64,000 nucleotides of DNA from Anarhynchus alexandrinus (Eukaryota; Chordata; Aves; Charadriiformes; Charadriidae), in assembly GCA_008711295.1 (NCBI GenBank), contig VUYV01000214.1, positions 124,001 through 188,000 on the forward strand, in the 5' to 3' direction. This document shows positions 25,216 to 37,602 of the stretch, one piece after another. Under the pieces are notes generated by a model. That model was given only the letters and a program-made list of their open reading frames with translations. It made no database searches and was not told where the DNA came from. A program made the translations under genes and the position numbers. How positions within the stretch are numbered: position 1 is the stretch's first letter; the number at the start of each line of letters is the position of its first letter.

Positions 25216-28200
25216 AGGCTTGAGATTCCCACAGAGAGTGACTGCTCCAGCTGTGCCGTGCCACAACTGGGGAAGAACTGACTGCTATCAAGTAGTTCTT
25301 TAGAATAATTTAAGGGGAACTGGTGAATATCAAATTGCAATCACTACAGCAAATTGCACACAAGCATAAGTTGCTAAATCTGAGTTTATTTTCTATTAAT
25401 AGAACACCAACAATCAAAATGAAAGTTTCAATCTTGTTAGCCTGGCGCGGGACCAGCCAAGGAAAATGAGATTTGGTATTGGAATTTGTAGGACAGTCCT
25501 TCTGATGTACTTAAATGGGGAGAGAGAGTGGCTCATCTGTAAATATTAACTGCTAAGCTACTTTAACTGATCAGGAATATAGAGATTACATGGCTATAAT
25601 CTTAATTTTATGTTTATTCTGTGCATTCAGAATGGGCTTTGCATTCTAAGATCTTAAACTTGGAGGAGTCTCATTTCCTCACTAATATGATCACTCTGTA
25701 ATAAAAACATATGTTGTTGAATCATGAACGGGATGATCAGAGGATAAAGCTTGACCTGCTGATAAACCATATGGTACTGTATTATATTACAATGATGTCA
25801 TTCCCTTCCCCCTACACACACGGTGTCTGTTAAGCATTCTTTTCTTAATACTAAGTGAACCCAGGTGGCTTCGTGAGTGACCCAAGTCTTCTCCTTGGTC
25901 TTCTCTGCTGATGCATGTTAAGATCACTTAGATGTTTATGTGGTGTGAAATGTGTGACTGGAATAAAACTGCAAGACAGACTGCCAGCCAGAGACACTGA
26001 CCCCATGGGGGAGAAGTAAAATATATTAAATGAGATGAAAATGAATAATTATCCCCTAGTATATTACTGACTTGTTCAAATGCCAGTACTATCAATAGAG
26101 AATTCTGTGCAATTTTGTTAAAAATAAGCAGGTAAATGAGTACTGCTGTCTGACATCAGAACAGGATATTGGAATAAACCCCCGCGCGTTCAGTAATTTA
26201 GGACGCTGAATCTTCTGGCTTCGCTAGATAAATTACTTGAAGGCCATCTCCTTGCCTAATAAAGGGAAATCATGTAAGTCTTGTCAGTTACGGTACAGTT
26301 CAGCAAAGTTAGAAAAGCTTGATATGTGTTCAGACTGCTGTATGGTCTACAGAAGAGCCCTATTTCCAAAAAGTTACCTACAAGTAGCAATATTGATGAA
26401 AGTGTAAACTAAAAAAAAAAAAATAAATTGAAAATAGTGCAGCAGTGGGACACATCACTTTCCAACCTGCCTTGGCAATCCATAACAATACGGGAAACAT
26501 TGTGTTCAGGTAATTGTTACGGTTTCTCAAGATAAATCAATTTGGCAAAATTAAGTGCTGGTGACATGAAGGCAATAGGAGCAGTTTATCACACCAACAC
26601 TCTTGGTTCATTCTGAAACAAGGTGCTATAGCAAAAAGGCTATTTTCAGTGAATTCCGATGAAGTTGAGAATGACATAGCACTCCCTGAGATTTTTCTCT
26701 TATTACTGAACAAAATAAATATGATAAAACAGCTGTATTTAAGATAACTAAATTCTCATTGATTAGAATGTCTTATTCTACTGCTAAATGGACTGTGTTT
26801 ACTGAGAATGGAGACTTCTCTTCTTATAACTTAGTTACAGCCAGGAAGACCCTGATGGCTTCATTACATTTGAGACAGGAGAGCACTGCGCAAAGCTTAT
26901 GTCCAGGAGGACAATGAGGGTTTCTTTGTCATGAGAAAATTGTAAATATACTTTAGAAGATAGGAATCTCTTAGCAAATCTATCTAACTCTCAGTAGCTC
27001 AGTAAGGACGGTAACAAATAAATCAAACACAACTATAAAACATGAGTGGTAGAACACTTCTGAAAAACATGGGGTTTTCATATTTTGATTACTTTTTTTT
27101 AATACTTTATGACTGTTGAAGTTGATTTTTATCATCCAGTATCAGTATGCCACTGTCAGGATAGCTAAAACTCTTGAAGGATCATGACGGATTAAGATGC
27201 TCTCAGACAATCTTTTTGATAGGATGAGCGGATGGTTTGATGCTAAAAGTTCTTGACCACAAAAAGTATGAAAAAGTTTACTTGCAATGGCATCTGGCAA
27301 AAAATGAAACTCTAGCCCAATTCAGCAGTAGAATAGATGCTTTCCACAGGGCTGACAATCTAGTATCCATATGATAAAAGCCCTTTATGAATCACATTGC
27401 CTTATTTCTCATTAGCTGTTGAACCAGTATTGCCATTATGGTGTTCTAATATAGTGCCTGATTTGCTGAAAAAGGATTTCCTCATGTCTCTCCAAAGGAG
27501 GTCGAAATCAGCAAAGACCTCAGTATGAGAGAAACAAGAATAAGCATGACATCCGTTCTTTGGGATTTTATGATCAATGCTCTAGGAAGTGAGCTGAAGT
27601 GATCAAATTATTGCAAATTAATCTGCAGCTTCTAAACACAGACCTCGCATCTCTTCATGATTCATCATCCTGTGATCTTGTGAAACAAACAAGTGAGTTA
27701 GTCTTGGTCAGACAACAGGGATGACAGCTGATTCAATTCTTTTTTATATCAGAAAGAGAGCAATGAACCTGTCCAGAAACTTTAGGAAAAATAACTCTGT
27801 TGTAAAGTTTAGTGGCACTTACGCCACGTATTGGTAACTGGCTTAAAGACAGTAGGTCAACTGAATCCCAGGACAAGGTGAAAGTCATTGAGAGCTATTT
27901 TTTTTCCCCTGAAAACATTCATGATAAGATTTGTATGCACCCACGGGATCACAGAATATGCTTTATATTATTTTCTGAAGAAAATGTTTTCTGCTGCTCC
28001 TCTAAACAATAGCCTTGATACTATTTTTGAGAAAATATTTCAATGTTACGTTCTGACTCATGACATGAGAGGAAGATATCATGTCTCTCATGTTTGTACC
28101 GTCCTTTGAGAAGGTAATTCCAAGGCCTTCATGTTTCTTTGTCCATCCACAGTTAGCCCTGAACGCTGGCTGCCATCGCATATGTGGCTTGAGAGAAGTC

Positions 28201-29238
28201 TGGAGGCAAAACACTCAAAATTAATACAGAAACTTTCTCGTAGGCTTAACAGACCCATCATTACTGAAAAATGCAAAATACATTTTCTTGCTAATTAATA
28301 TAATGCACTGTGGAGTGAGATGGAAACTTTTTTTTGGTTATCTGGCTGCTTTTAATGCTGAGTATCAAATTAGAAATCCTTTAATACATCATAATACAGG
28401 TGATTTACAGAAACATTTGGCATGAAAACAAGTGCCCATCTTAGTTTGAAAATAATGAACTAAAATCAACCAGTAAAATTGATTTTATGCAGACTCTTGC
28501 AAAGAAGTCATTCTCATGATGATATTGTGGTTCTTAATGGAGCGACTCTCATCAGCGCGCTAGGTCCCAGTCAGGGTACTGAGGATTATGCATTAGCAAT
28601 GAAGTAAAATGTCAAGATTCAGGATCCTGTTTGTTTATAAACTAAGCTACAAGCATCAAAGCTTGAAGTCACAGAAAATGTGTGTGTATATATATATAAA
28701 AAAATATCCTAAAGAGTTGACAGTACCACAGATGCACAGAATGTAGTTGAAGTGCGTATGCTGTGAAATCTAATGAGCAATCTTGCTGTTGCTGATGAAG
28801 ATCTTGTCAAGACTGAACAATTTATTCTTTATCACTGCGGCCATACCAGTGACAGCACAACTGTTAAAACCACCAGCTTAGTTCTATTTTCCCATAAAAA
28901 GTAAAACAGTAGAAAACATTCTACCCACTCATCCCACATTGATACAGCATATTCACTGAGCAGCCCTAAAAGTTAGCTGCTGGCACCAAATGGTCTTAAA
29001 TGGGATCATTAGCAAACTCAGAGCCATGTGGAGAAGGAAAGGTAGAGAGAGATTTCCAGCCTGCACAGAAAACTCTCCCAAAGCGAGAGTCGTTGGAAGC
29101 TGCTTGCATAAAAAGGCTAAAGAACTGTACATGTACCCAGAGGCTGCCCCACAGCGTCGTACTGTCTCACCATGGTAGAGTATAAAACACAACGTGCAGC
29201 TGGTAGGTACGCAGAGAAAGTGTGGTAAATTAAAAATG
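25216..29238. other. AT-rich unique DNA
   Basis: No gene or transposon is recognised in about 4 kb. There is a 13-base A run at 26411-26423 and an AT-rich (TA)n piece around 28687-28700. The long repeat-free AT-rich stretch could include conserved noncoding elements, but that cannot be judged without alignments. Confidence 0.55.
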
Positions 29239-29288
29239 TACCTGCTTGGCATACAAGGGGTAAACATACCTACTTGGCATACAAGGGA
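29239..29288. repeat. Tandem duplication, 28-bp period
   Basis: TACCTGCTTGGCATACAAGG at 29239 recurs at 29267 with one difference (CTG to CTA). Two copies only. Confidence 0.85.
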
Positions 29289-30886
29289 TGTGCGCAAATT
29301 TGTAGGACCTATATAAAAATTGAGTAAAACCCATTTTTCTCTCAACTGTGCAACAGAAGGTACCATCTGCAGAAATCCAAGAGCCATATAGCATATGGTA
29401 ATATTTTTTCCTTCTTTTCTTTAAATGGTAGGAAAAGTCGGTTAAAGTAGCTCCCCTCCCTTACTAGTTTCTCTGGGTCACTTTTTCACGGCAGATTGCT
29501 GACAGCACAGCTATCTGAAGAGACACAAGTTGCTCATCGTGACCGATGTGCAGAAGACCCCAGTGCAAGGAGCTTCTCAGACCTTCCATTGGCAACTCCG
29601 AGCCTGGGGCACGACACTTCAGTGTATGCATAACTGCAATAGCAAAACGGCACCTTCTGTGGTACAGTTCGGTCGTATTCATGGCATACTCTGTCTACTG
29701 AAGTACAAAATACAGATTTGCATGTGACTTAGAGCTCCGTTCAAATTAAAGGCACTTGAGTAGTATGGGAAAAGAGGTCTGTACGGGGAGATTTGTCATG
29801 TGAGGGATTCCTCGGGGTGAGCCAGAGTTGCAGTTTCTCCTAATAGCTGCAATGTAATTCTGGGCTGCGCAAGCTGAAGTTATGTGAGTTCTTGCACCTG
29901 CGGTTTAGACAGATCTGTACTACCGTTTCCTTCTTGACTGCTGATTTACTTTAGCTTCTTATTGTAGGCATATACCGCGTTGCTCTTCATGCACTGCTAC
30001 CCGGAGCTTTCTTTGAGGAAGCTAGATTTTTTTCGGAGATTGTCTCAATAAGCAATTTCTCTGGTAGCCTGATATGCCATATCCCATTAAAGATTACAAA
30101 GCAGAGTCAGCAAGCATGACAAGAGATTCAAAAAAAAAAAAAAAAGTTTAAATTTATCCCTTGATTTGAGAATGTGCAAGTGAAAAAAATTTTGCCTTCA
30201 ATAATTACGTTGCTGAAAGAAATAGAGCTCAGAGATAACAGAAAGGGCAGTGTAGTAATTGCTTGTAGTACTAAATAGTTTATACAGTGGGGAATTTGAA
30301 TTGCTTAATGAACTGATTTAAAGGTAGATACATTGTGTCCTTTGACAATGACTGCATATGTTCTACCAGACACCCCATCTGAGACAGGTTTTTAATTCTT
30401 CCCTTTTACTCTTTCTTCCACCACATCTACAAAGACGAGGCAATAATTCCCTCCAGTAATGGAAAGACATGAAATGTCTGTACAAATCTATACATTTTGA
30501 AAAAAAACTTTAAGCATCTTAAATTTGGGTAGGTGTTTTCACTCGGGACCCTCATGCTACAGCTTCAGCAGAAAATATCCAAAGGTCTTCCAGTTCGATA
30601 ATAATATGTATACGTTAGCTGACGCCTTCTGGCTATATCATGTTGGAACCCAGAGTGAAGCTGATGAGTATAACCTCTGTAAAGCAGAGCTCCATCCGAG
30701 AAATGTCGTAGCTACAGATCCTTTTCCTCTCCCGTGGTTTGGGTGGCTCTCATTCTTCACTGGACTCTCGTTCTCATGCTGGCACTTTATCACTGTAATG
30801 TACCTGCTAGCCTACCCACCTAAAACTCTCCCACAGATGATCTGATACCAGGAAATGCTACTTTTAACATTCACTTTCACTTAACT

Positions 30887-30932
30887 CATCTCCTATCTCT
30901 CTCTCCCTCCATCTTCCTCCTCCTCCTTCCCC
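30887..30932 (+). repeat. Polypyrimidine tract
   Basis: About 45 bases of C and T with very few purines, including repeated CTCC and TCC units. Such tracts can form triplex DNA; here it is recorded as low complexity. Confidence 0.75.
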
Positions 30933-31631
30933 GCGAACACTCATTTCCTTTGATATTGGAGAACAGCAGAGTGTGTTAAACAGGCAAATATGCTATCAGC
31001 CAAGCTTCTGCCATTCCAAGAAGCTCTATGAATCTGCTGAAAAAAAAATCCCACCAGATTGTGTCTGAAGGGCTGCCTGCAGCTTCTGTGCAGGACCCTC
31101 CTAAACTTTGTCCTCAAAAGGAGGTGGCGGCTGTCACCTTCTACAAGCAGGGGAGCAGTCCTGCTGTGAAAATATCGAGATAATTAAAGAGTAAATGCTT
31201 TAAAGTTGGGGTGCTGAATTCCTCTGTGGATTTTCAAGAGACTGTGTGGCTTTCAAGAGCGCTGGCAGTGCTTGAATTCAGCATTTTTTGTCAAAGCTGA
31301 GGCAGGTGGGCTCCACAGCATAGTTTGTGACCCTGCTTTGTGTGCCCAGACCCCTGCCCTAGCTGTGTGTTCAGATGAGAACTAGTGTGCACAGTCCTTT
31401 TGTATGCCCTGGAGGTGGGGGGAGGGGAGCCAGGGTGTGCTTCAATTTCGACACCCGAGGGGCCAGATTGTGCGGGACACTACAGGTTGCACCAGCCTCA
31501 CCACTGGGATGCAGCCCGAGACCTGCACTGCAGAGGTGACCGTGGCACCAGGGTGAGCAGCTGGCTGCAGACCACTCTCAAAAAATCAGGGTCCATTTAT
31601 TCCATTTATGGAATCTAGTTTTAGGCTCCCA

Positions 31632-31664
31632 GGGCTGGGTTTTGGAGGGGGACACTTGGGGGGG
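31632..31664 (+). repeat. G-quadruplex candidate
   Basis: Four G-tracts, G3, G3, G5 and G7, with loops of 2, 7 and 6 bases, satisfy the usual quadruplex rule. Confidence 0.5.
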
Positions 31665-32380
31665 AGTTAAACTCACTTTGTTTTCCTGCAAATCGTCTCA
31701 AAAAAAACCCAAAAGGTGTGTTTTAATCAGCCCACAAAGCTGGAAGTACTAGGGCTTGGTGCATTTGATTTGGGTGATTTGAAATTTGGTTAGTAGTTGG
31801 GGGAATAGCAGGGTATGCTGCCATTCTTTCTGATGCCCTCTAACCCTGACTTTGCAGTGAGTTAAGCAGCTCTGGCCCAGGCACCTGAAACAATCAGGTC
31901 GCTTTTCTTGTGCAGCAGCTCAGGGCACACAATTCTAATCAGAGACTCAACAAAGCAGACCTGTATTAGACTTTAAATGATGGCTGAGCAACAATAGTGC
32001 TAGGAGTTAAGTGAAATTTTAAAATATCCCAAATGAAAAAATGGTACAGTTAAAAGCCTCATCTGAGATGATTAATTTTTTTCCTGGAATTATGGAATAC
32101 GGGTGGAAAGGATTTATACAGAACTTTATTGCTGCAAGGAATGGATGACAGAAAAAAGGTAGGCAATCGGAACAGACCTTTATTTTCTGACAATAGCTGG
32201 GTTTGAAGCACTAGATATATTAAATAGTTTTCTGTTAACTCAAACAGTAAAACTCAGTTATGAGACCATGTAACAGAAATTTGAAAGGTTTTACATTTGT
32301 ACAAAGACGGAAAGTCTGGGAGATCCTAGGGTAGGTTGCAAATGGTTTGAAGAGGCAAACCATGTTTTCACCTACTTCAA

Positions 32381-32530
32381 CCCCATCCCTGGAGGTGTTC
32401 AAGGCCAGGCTGGATGGGGCTTTGAGTAACCTGGTCTAGTGGGAGGTGTCCCTGCCTATGGCAGGGGGATTGGAACTTGATGATCTTCAAAGTCCCTTCC
32501 AATCTAAACCATTCTATAATTCTATGATTC
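32381..32530 (+). mobile_element. CR1 LINE, young 3' end
   Basis: A sense CR1 3' end truncated to about 150 bp. It starts inside the ORF2 C-terminus ([18 protein letters not shown] then TAG), continues through GGGAGGTGTCCCTGCC and ends with CCATTCTATAATTCTATGATTC. The coding remnant matches the 14.5 kb copy at every residue I compared, so both derive from the same subfamily. It has no coding capacity. Confidence 0.93.
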
Positions 32531-33447
32531 ATGATGTCTCCTGATGTCCCTCATGAAAAATCAGGCAGTAACAAAGTTTCAAGGACAGAAAAAAAAAAAA
32601 AAGATCCACCAGAGAACCAAAACTAATGGTTAGAAAGAGAAGAATTTGCCAAACAGAAGTCCATACGACAGATTATGGACAATATACTTGAGACGTTGAT
32701 TTTATGTGGTTTGAGAGAGGGACGTAGACAAGCTTAAACATACATCTGTGGAGCACTGGAGCAGAAACTGCTCTGTTTATATATGCAATAGGTAGTCATA
32801 AAGTTCATGTCTCATTCCTAAGAAAAGGTTGGGCATTCTTCTTCTAGAAAATTCAAAATGCTGTAAGAAAAGATATCAGAGAGAATGTAAAAGGCAGAGT
32901 CTACACACAAAAAAAAAAACCTCCACATAAAAAGCTTTCACATAAAAATGTTGTGAAACTCAAAATAAGCCAAGACAATCCCTTGCATTTAGAAGACCAA
33001 CCATGGTTCTCACAAAGTCTATGGTTTGGCAGGAGTTTAATTTTGGCAAAGTGTACTCAGCATAAACAAAAAACGCGAGTCTCTGGGACTCAGTGGACAG
33101 TGCTGCAGCTGAAGATTAGTGGGCTATCAGATTGAAGTGTATTTGTTTTCAGCTAAAGGCAGGCACACAAGCCAGCAAAATGGGGCATTTGAAAACAACT
33201 ATAGACAGGGAAAGAAAAAAAAAAATTTGTTTATAGCCGTGAGCATGCCCTTTTTAACAGAATGTGGGGTACATAACAAAGCAGGAGAGGTGTATTTTGT
33301 AGTATTGGGGAAAAATATCTCATGATCTGAAGATATTCAGGCATTGGTCCTGCAAGCACTATCCTCTTCTGGGACCAAGAAGCGAATAATTGAGGGAGAA
33401 TATGAAGTTGCTTCAACGGGATGCAAGAGGTCCCGCCAAAGAAGCAT
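32531..33447. other. AT-rich unique DNA
   Basis: No gene is recognised. A 14-base A run (32589-32602) and an 11-base A run (32909-32919) are the only notable features. Confidence 0.6.
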
Positions 33448-33510
33448 GTTTTGCCCCTCTCCTTAGAAAAGGTCTTCGAGTTTTGCCCCTCTCATTAGAA
33501 AAGGTCTTCT
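33448..33510. repeat. Tandem duplication, 32-bp period
   Basis: Two units starting GTTTTGCCCCTCTC at 33448 and 33480 match in about 29 of 30 compared bases (one C/A difference). This is a recent local duplication. Confidence 0.9.
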
Positions 33511-34087
33511 CTTAATCCAGAGGCTACAGGATGAGCTGGGTAGACGTGCTGCTCTGCGAGCTGTGGAGCGAATGGGCGTGCGAGCAGAAGGGGGGCTACC
33601 AGAGCCCTGCCAAGTGCTTGCGGCAGGCTTTGGGGCAGTCGCTGTCAGCCTCCTGCTGCACGTGAAGCCTCAGATGCTATTTTCAAGTACGTTCGCATGC
33701 TCCCCACTTGTGAGAAACACAGGTTCATTTGTTTATCGCAAAGCCGGGAGTGTGAAAGTGCTTGTAAATAGCACTCTGCCATCTCGCCCACGCAGGGCCC
33801 TCCCTTCTCTGGGCAAGGACCTCACCAGCGTTGCCTCCTTCCCTCTAGCTGCTATATTGCCATCACCTCCTGCTTTAGCGCTGCTCCCCACGTGGGCCTG
33901 AAGGCAGTCGCCACGCTTAAACAGCCCTCGTAGTTGTTGCAGGTACAAACACCAGCAGGGCTTCAGGGGAGGCTCCTGGCAACTTCTGAAGTGTCCAGGG
34001 TTGACTGCTTTGGTCCCAACAAACAAAAACATAAACTCTCCACATTGCAATATAGTTGAAGTTCTTCAGCCATACACTTTGCGTTAA
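33511..34087. other. Unique DNA, GC-mixed
   Basis: No gene is recognised. There is a 10-bp palindrome with an E-box, CCCACGTGGG, at 33887-33896, a sequence type bound by USF/MYC-family factors. Short overlapping open frames on both strands lack domains. Confidence 0.5.
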
Positions 34088-34104
34088 AGGTCAAAGAAAG
34101 GTCA
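34088..34104 (+). promoter_or_regulatory. Perfect DR5 nuclear-receptor motif
   Basis: AGGTCA at 34088-34093 and AGGTCA at 34099-34104 form a direct repeat with a 5-base spacer (AAGAA). A weaker AAGTCA follows at 34105-34110. DR5 is the classic retinoic-acid-receptor/RXR element. Only the sequence match is seen; binding is inferred. No neighbouring gene or promoter is visible to say what it might control. Confidence 0.4.
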
Positions 34105-35819
34105 AAGTCATTGCCAATTTGTCTTTACTCGCAAACAAGGAGGGAAGGCAAGGCTCCCTGGATTGCTGAACTAAGTGGATTTCTGCCCAAATTACCCAGC
34201 CGAATCAGCAACCTGACTGTGCAGAGCTGTCTAATGGGCTGAGGGTTAGAAACCATAATAAAGAGGCCCCGGTTCTGAGGTCATAAGTGACAAATCAGTT
34301 TGTTCACACTTCTTTGAGCCAAACAGAAGAGTAGTCTTTGTAAGAGTGTGGTTAACATTGATTGTGGTGCGCGCATCACAAGTGCTAAAAAATCTGAATA
34401 TTCATGCGTTCAAATAAAGCAGTTGTCATTGACCGTAATCCACAGGAGTAAGAAAGGGTCATATATTTTTGTCTGAGAGATGGGCATTAGCTGAAACCAA
34501 CCACAAAGTGTGGCTGGTATTGCGATGGGCGAGAGAAGCCTGCCACGACTAACCTATCCGTGACCAGGAATAAAAGTTACTCTTTACGATACTCATTATT
34601 TGAACACAAAGCTGGATGTCTGTTGGTATAAACTACTGTTTTTCTCACAGGTAATTAAACTAATTTTACCAACAGCATACACTACAAATGGTAGTTCCTG
34701 GATACTTTTCCTCTTTGGTGACTTTTCTTGTCTATTTAGTACAGAGATAAAAGTTTGGTAACTTCTTGTTCAGTAATTTATTTAGTCTTTTCAAAACAAC
34801 TTGAGAATTAACACTGAATTTGCTGGGGAGGGAATTTGAAGGAATTAGTTTTTTCCACTTTCACCCCAGATCACCCAAGAAATAAAAAATCCCTTTTCCA
34901 TCCGAGAAGACCTAAACCTACCTTTCCTACTTATCAGACCCACAAGGAAATCTTGGATGTGAGGGGGAGGCTCTCTGAGATTAGCACACAAATACATTTC
35001 AGATATTTCCTGTTGTAACTTTTCTGCTTTGCATGGGACAACGGAAGTATTAATTGAGCCCGAGACTGGGGACGAATTGCTGGGCACTTATCTGGGAAGT
35101 GGGATACCTGTGTTGTAGGCATGAAAACTTAAGTGATTAATTCAAAGTGAACAGCATTAACAGTGATAAGAGTGTTACAACGCAATCTTCTCTAAGCAGT
35201 TAAATCATTCTTTTTTTAAAAAAGGCATCTTTTGATGATAAATTTAAAACTACTGCATCCCACATTTTTTGGCAAGTTGCTGCTTTACATATGTTTGGTA
35301 AGCTGCACTTCCTTTGCTTTATTTTTGGCTAAAGATACCTGAAACAAGGAAAAAATATTTTGGGTTGGATCAAACATTTTTTAACTTTTTTGTTTTAAAT
35401 TGAAAAAATCTGGTTTGGATCAGACAAAGGAAAGTACTCTTGTACTGTGTGCTGAAGCAGCTGGGGGAAATTGTTCATGTAACCCTCATGCCAACCCACT
35501 GGGGAGAAAAAAAGAGAGGAGAACAGGATTTAACCATGTTCAATGATCTAAAGCCTCTGTGACTGTGAGATCCTTAGCTAGTGGTGACTTGCCGTGATCC
35601 ATGGCGTCAAATATATTTTAGGAGCCAGGCCTGTTCCGACGGCCTGCCATTTGTGTAGCGAAAATTCGTTAAAGCAGGGACAGAGATTATAGAGACAAAT
35701 CTCATCGGTGCTTACATTTGGATTTTCTTTACTGTCCTAACTGCTTCCTCGCACCCCATGCTGCGTTGAACCACCTTCTACCCCGCAGAGGCAGAGCTGT
35801 GCATAGGAGATGGCACTGA
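34105..35819. other. AT-rich unique DNA
   Basis: No gene or transposon is recognised. The stretch is AT-rich until about 35740, where CpG content starts to rise. Confidence 0.6.
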
Positions 35820-36020
35820 AAGAGCCGGGCTCTTTAGCCCTGAGACACCTTTCCGGGGATGGCACGGGGGATGGCGGCTTCTGGATCCCGATTAGCTCGT
35901 CTGCGCGATGCGGTGTGGGGCTCGGTGAAGTTGCCATGCCCGGGGCAGCAGCTCGGGGCTCCCCGCGTCACGCTCTGGTGCAGATACCCAAACGCTCACA
36001 GGAAGCCAGCGGGCCGAAGG
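35820..36020. promoter_or_regulatory. Compact CpG-dense patch
   Basis: By eye I count about 18 CpG dinucleotides in roughly 195 bases, close to the number expected from its base composition, whereas flanking DNA is AT-rich and CpG-poor. That is the signature of an unmethylated CpG island, though at the minimum length. Short open frames on both strands (plus 35810-36154, minus 35937-35737) have no domains. It may mark the promoter of an unseen transcript, an orphan island, or GC-biased gene conversion. Confidence 0.35.
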
Positions 36021-37584
36021 AATGCTTTCTGCAGACCAGATCTCTACGTTTAACAGATCTGTTAGCATTAAACAAAGGCTTGGCTCGGTCTTTCTGCTGT
36101 GAAGTATTTCCCAACAGTCATTTTAGACCTTTTTTTTTTTTTAAGAAAAGATAAACGGGTTACCAAAAGGGTTATCTGAGGAGAGTCTTTCTGAGAGAAG
36201 CACGGCGCTGTGGATGTGATCTGAAAATGCATCTTTGGCCCCGACACTGAGGACGGAAGCGTTTGGCTGTTTAGACAAGTCTTTCTCAGTTCTATCTCTC
36301 AAAAGTACCTGGAAATTATTCTAAATGCTTCATAGTGCAAGTTGCAGAGCAGCTCATCGCACTCACACTGTCAGGCAGTTAATGTTTAAAAATCACTTAT
36401 TTTCTGTTTTCATCGCTGTACCTCAGAAGAAATATATTCTGTTTTATCTAAACAGAAGTAGATCTGACTACTTTGCTTGCAAAAACTGCCTGTAATGTAG
36501 TTGAAGGGTTTGTTACTTGCCTTTTTTCACTTCCAAAATGAAGCAAAAAAAGAATTAATTGCTCAGCTGCTACTCTGACATCAAGGAAAACTAACCCATA
36601 GAAATTGTTCTGACATAACTTAGAAACGGGCTGGGTGCCAGTGAGGCAACACAGGGAAGCTAAAAGCAATATAATTTTGCTTTATGCAGTTCTCTTATTG
36701 CTGCACTACTGCAGCACAGCCTGCTAGTCAGGGCCTGAGTGTCTCAAACTTTTTTTCTTGCTCCTAAAGCCGTGAGCTTCTTTGGTACACCTTAGACAAG
36801 GGACAATGAACTTGATGCTCACCACCTTAAGAGACTTCAGCATGCTTAATGTCTCATGAGCTGGGAAAATGAATTAAGAAAAAATTACATACGCAAGTCT
36901 CACAGATTGTCCCGATAAAGCCAAAACTTTTAACAAATCTCTGACAGCTTTTAAAGCAATAGCAAACCAGAGCATAACCAGGTCAAGGAGAATGCTAGGA
37001 CAGCAGGTTCATTTAGAGTACAAGTTTCAGCAGCCAAACCTGATTTAAGCCAGAGAGAAGTCAAGTTGGTCTAGGCATCTTGAGATGAAAAAAAATCTTC
37101 CTGACGCTGCCTGCTGCAGCACTTAAGCATCAAACTTGTCTCTGCTCTTGGAGAAAGCTTGGAAGACCAGGCCAGTGTTCTGACCACCATAATTCATCTG
37201 TGCTAAGTCTGAGCAGAACATAACAGGAAAGGCTGCGGGTCTGACTTGCTCTCACTTGTAGCGGGTAGAAATCCGATACTCAAACGCAGAATTGCTTCTT
37301 TAGTGTACTGGTATGTGAAAAAATTGGATCTATAAATGCAGCTGAGAGAATGACTTCTCACTGCAGCTCTATTCCAAGGCCCATGCTTTAAGTCTATTCC
37401 TCCCTTCAGAGAGATGCCTACTGGCAAACTCGGGGCTATTTTTACAGAGCAATCACTGAAGATGCTGGAAAAAAAAAAATTAGAGGCAGAGAATTATCCT
37501 CTTTAGACATAACCAATAAAAAAATGCCATCTCTGTACCCTGCCTGTGGGCTGACTCCAGTGCCCACAGTCTTTTTTCTTTTTC
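36021..37584. other. AT-rich unique DNA
   Basis: No gene is recognised. A poly-T run lies near 36130-36141; nothing else stands out. Confidence 0.6.
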
Positions 37585-37602
37585 GGGGGGGGGGGGGGGG
37601 GN
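37585..37602 (+). repeat. 17-G homopolymer beside an N
   Basis: Seventeen G at 37585-37601 followed by an N at 37602. The length is probably unreliable, because long G runs are difficult to sequence and assemble. Confidence 0.9.

Larger units (their letters stand above)
29289..32380. other. Unique non-genic DNA with simple repeats
   Basis: No gene is recognised. Contents: a 16-base A run at 30130-30145, a polypyrimidine tract at about 30887-30932 and G-rich sequence at 31410-31664. A 106-codon plus-strand open frame at 30525-30845 has no domain I can name. Confidence 0.55.

Noticed and set aside
28333..28348. TTTGGTTATCTGGCTG, similar to the miR-9 seed region
   Set aside because: It differs within the mature sequence and no complementary star arm is found nearby, so no hairpin precursor.
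28953..29387. 144-codon minus-strand open frame
   Set aside because: It runs through the 28-bp duplication and has no domain; its size is unremarkable for this window.
30130..30145. Poly-A runs (26411, 30130, 32589, 56666) as retrocopy tails
   Set aside because: No recognisable gene-derived sequence precedes them and no flanking duplications are seen.
30525..30845. 106-codon plus-strand open frame with a hydrophobic segment
   Set aside because: No recognisable family; hydrophobic stretches are common in chance translations of T-rich DNA.
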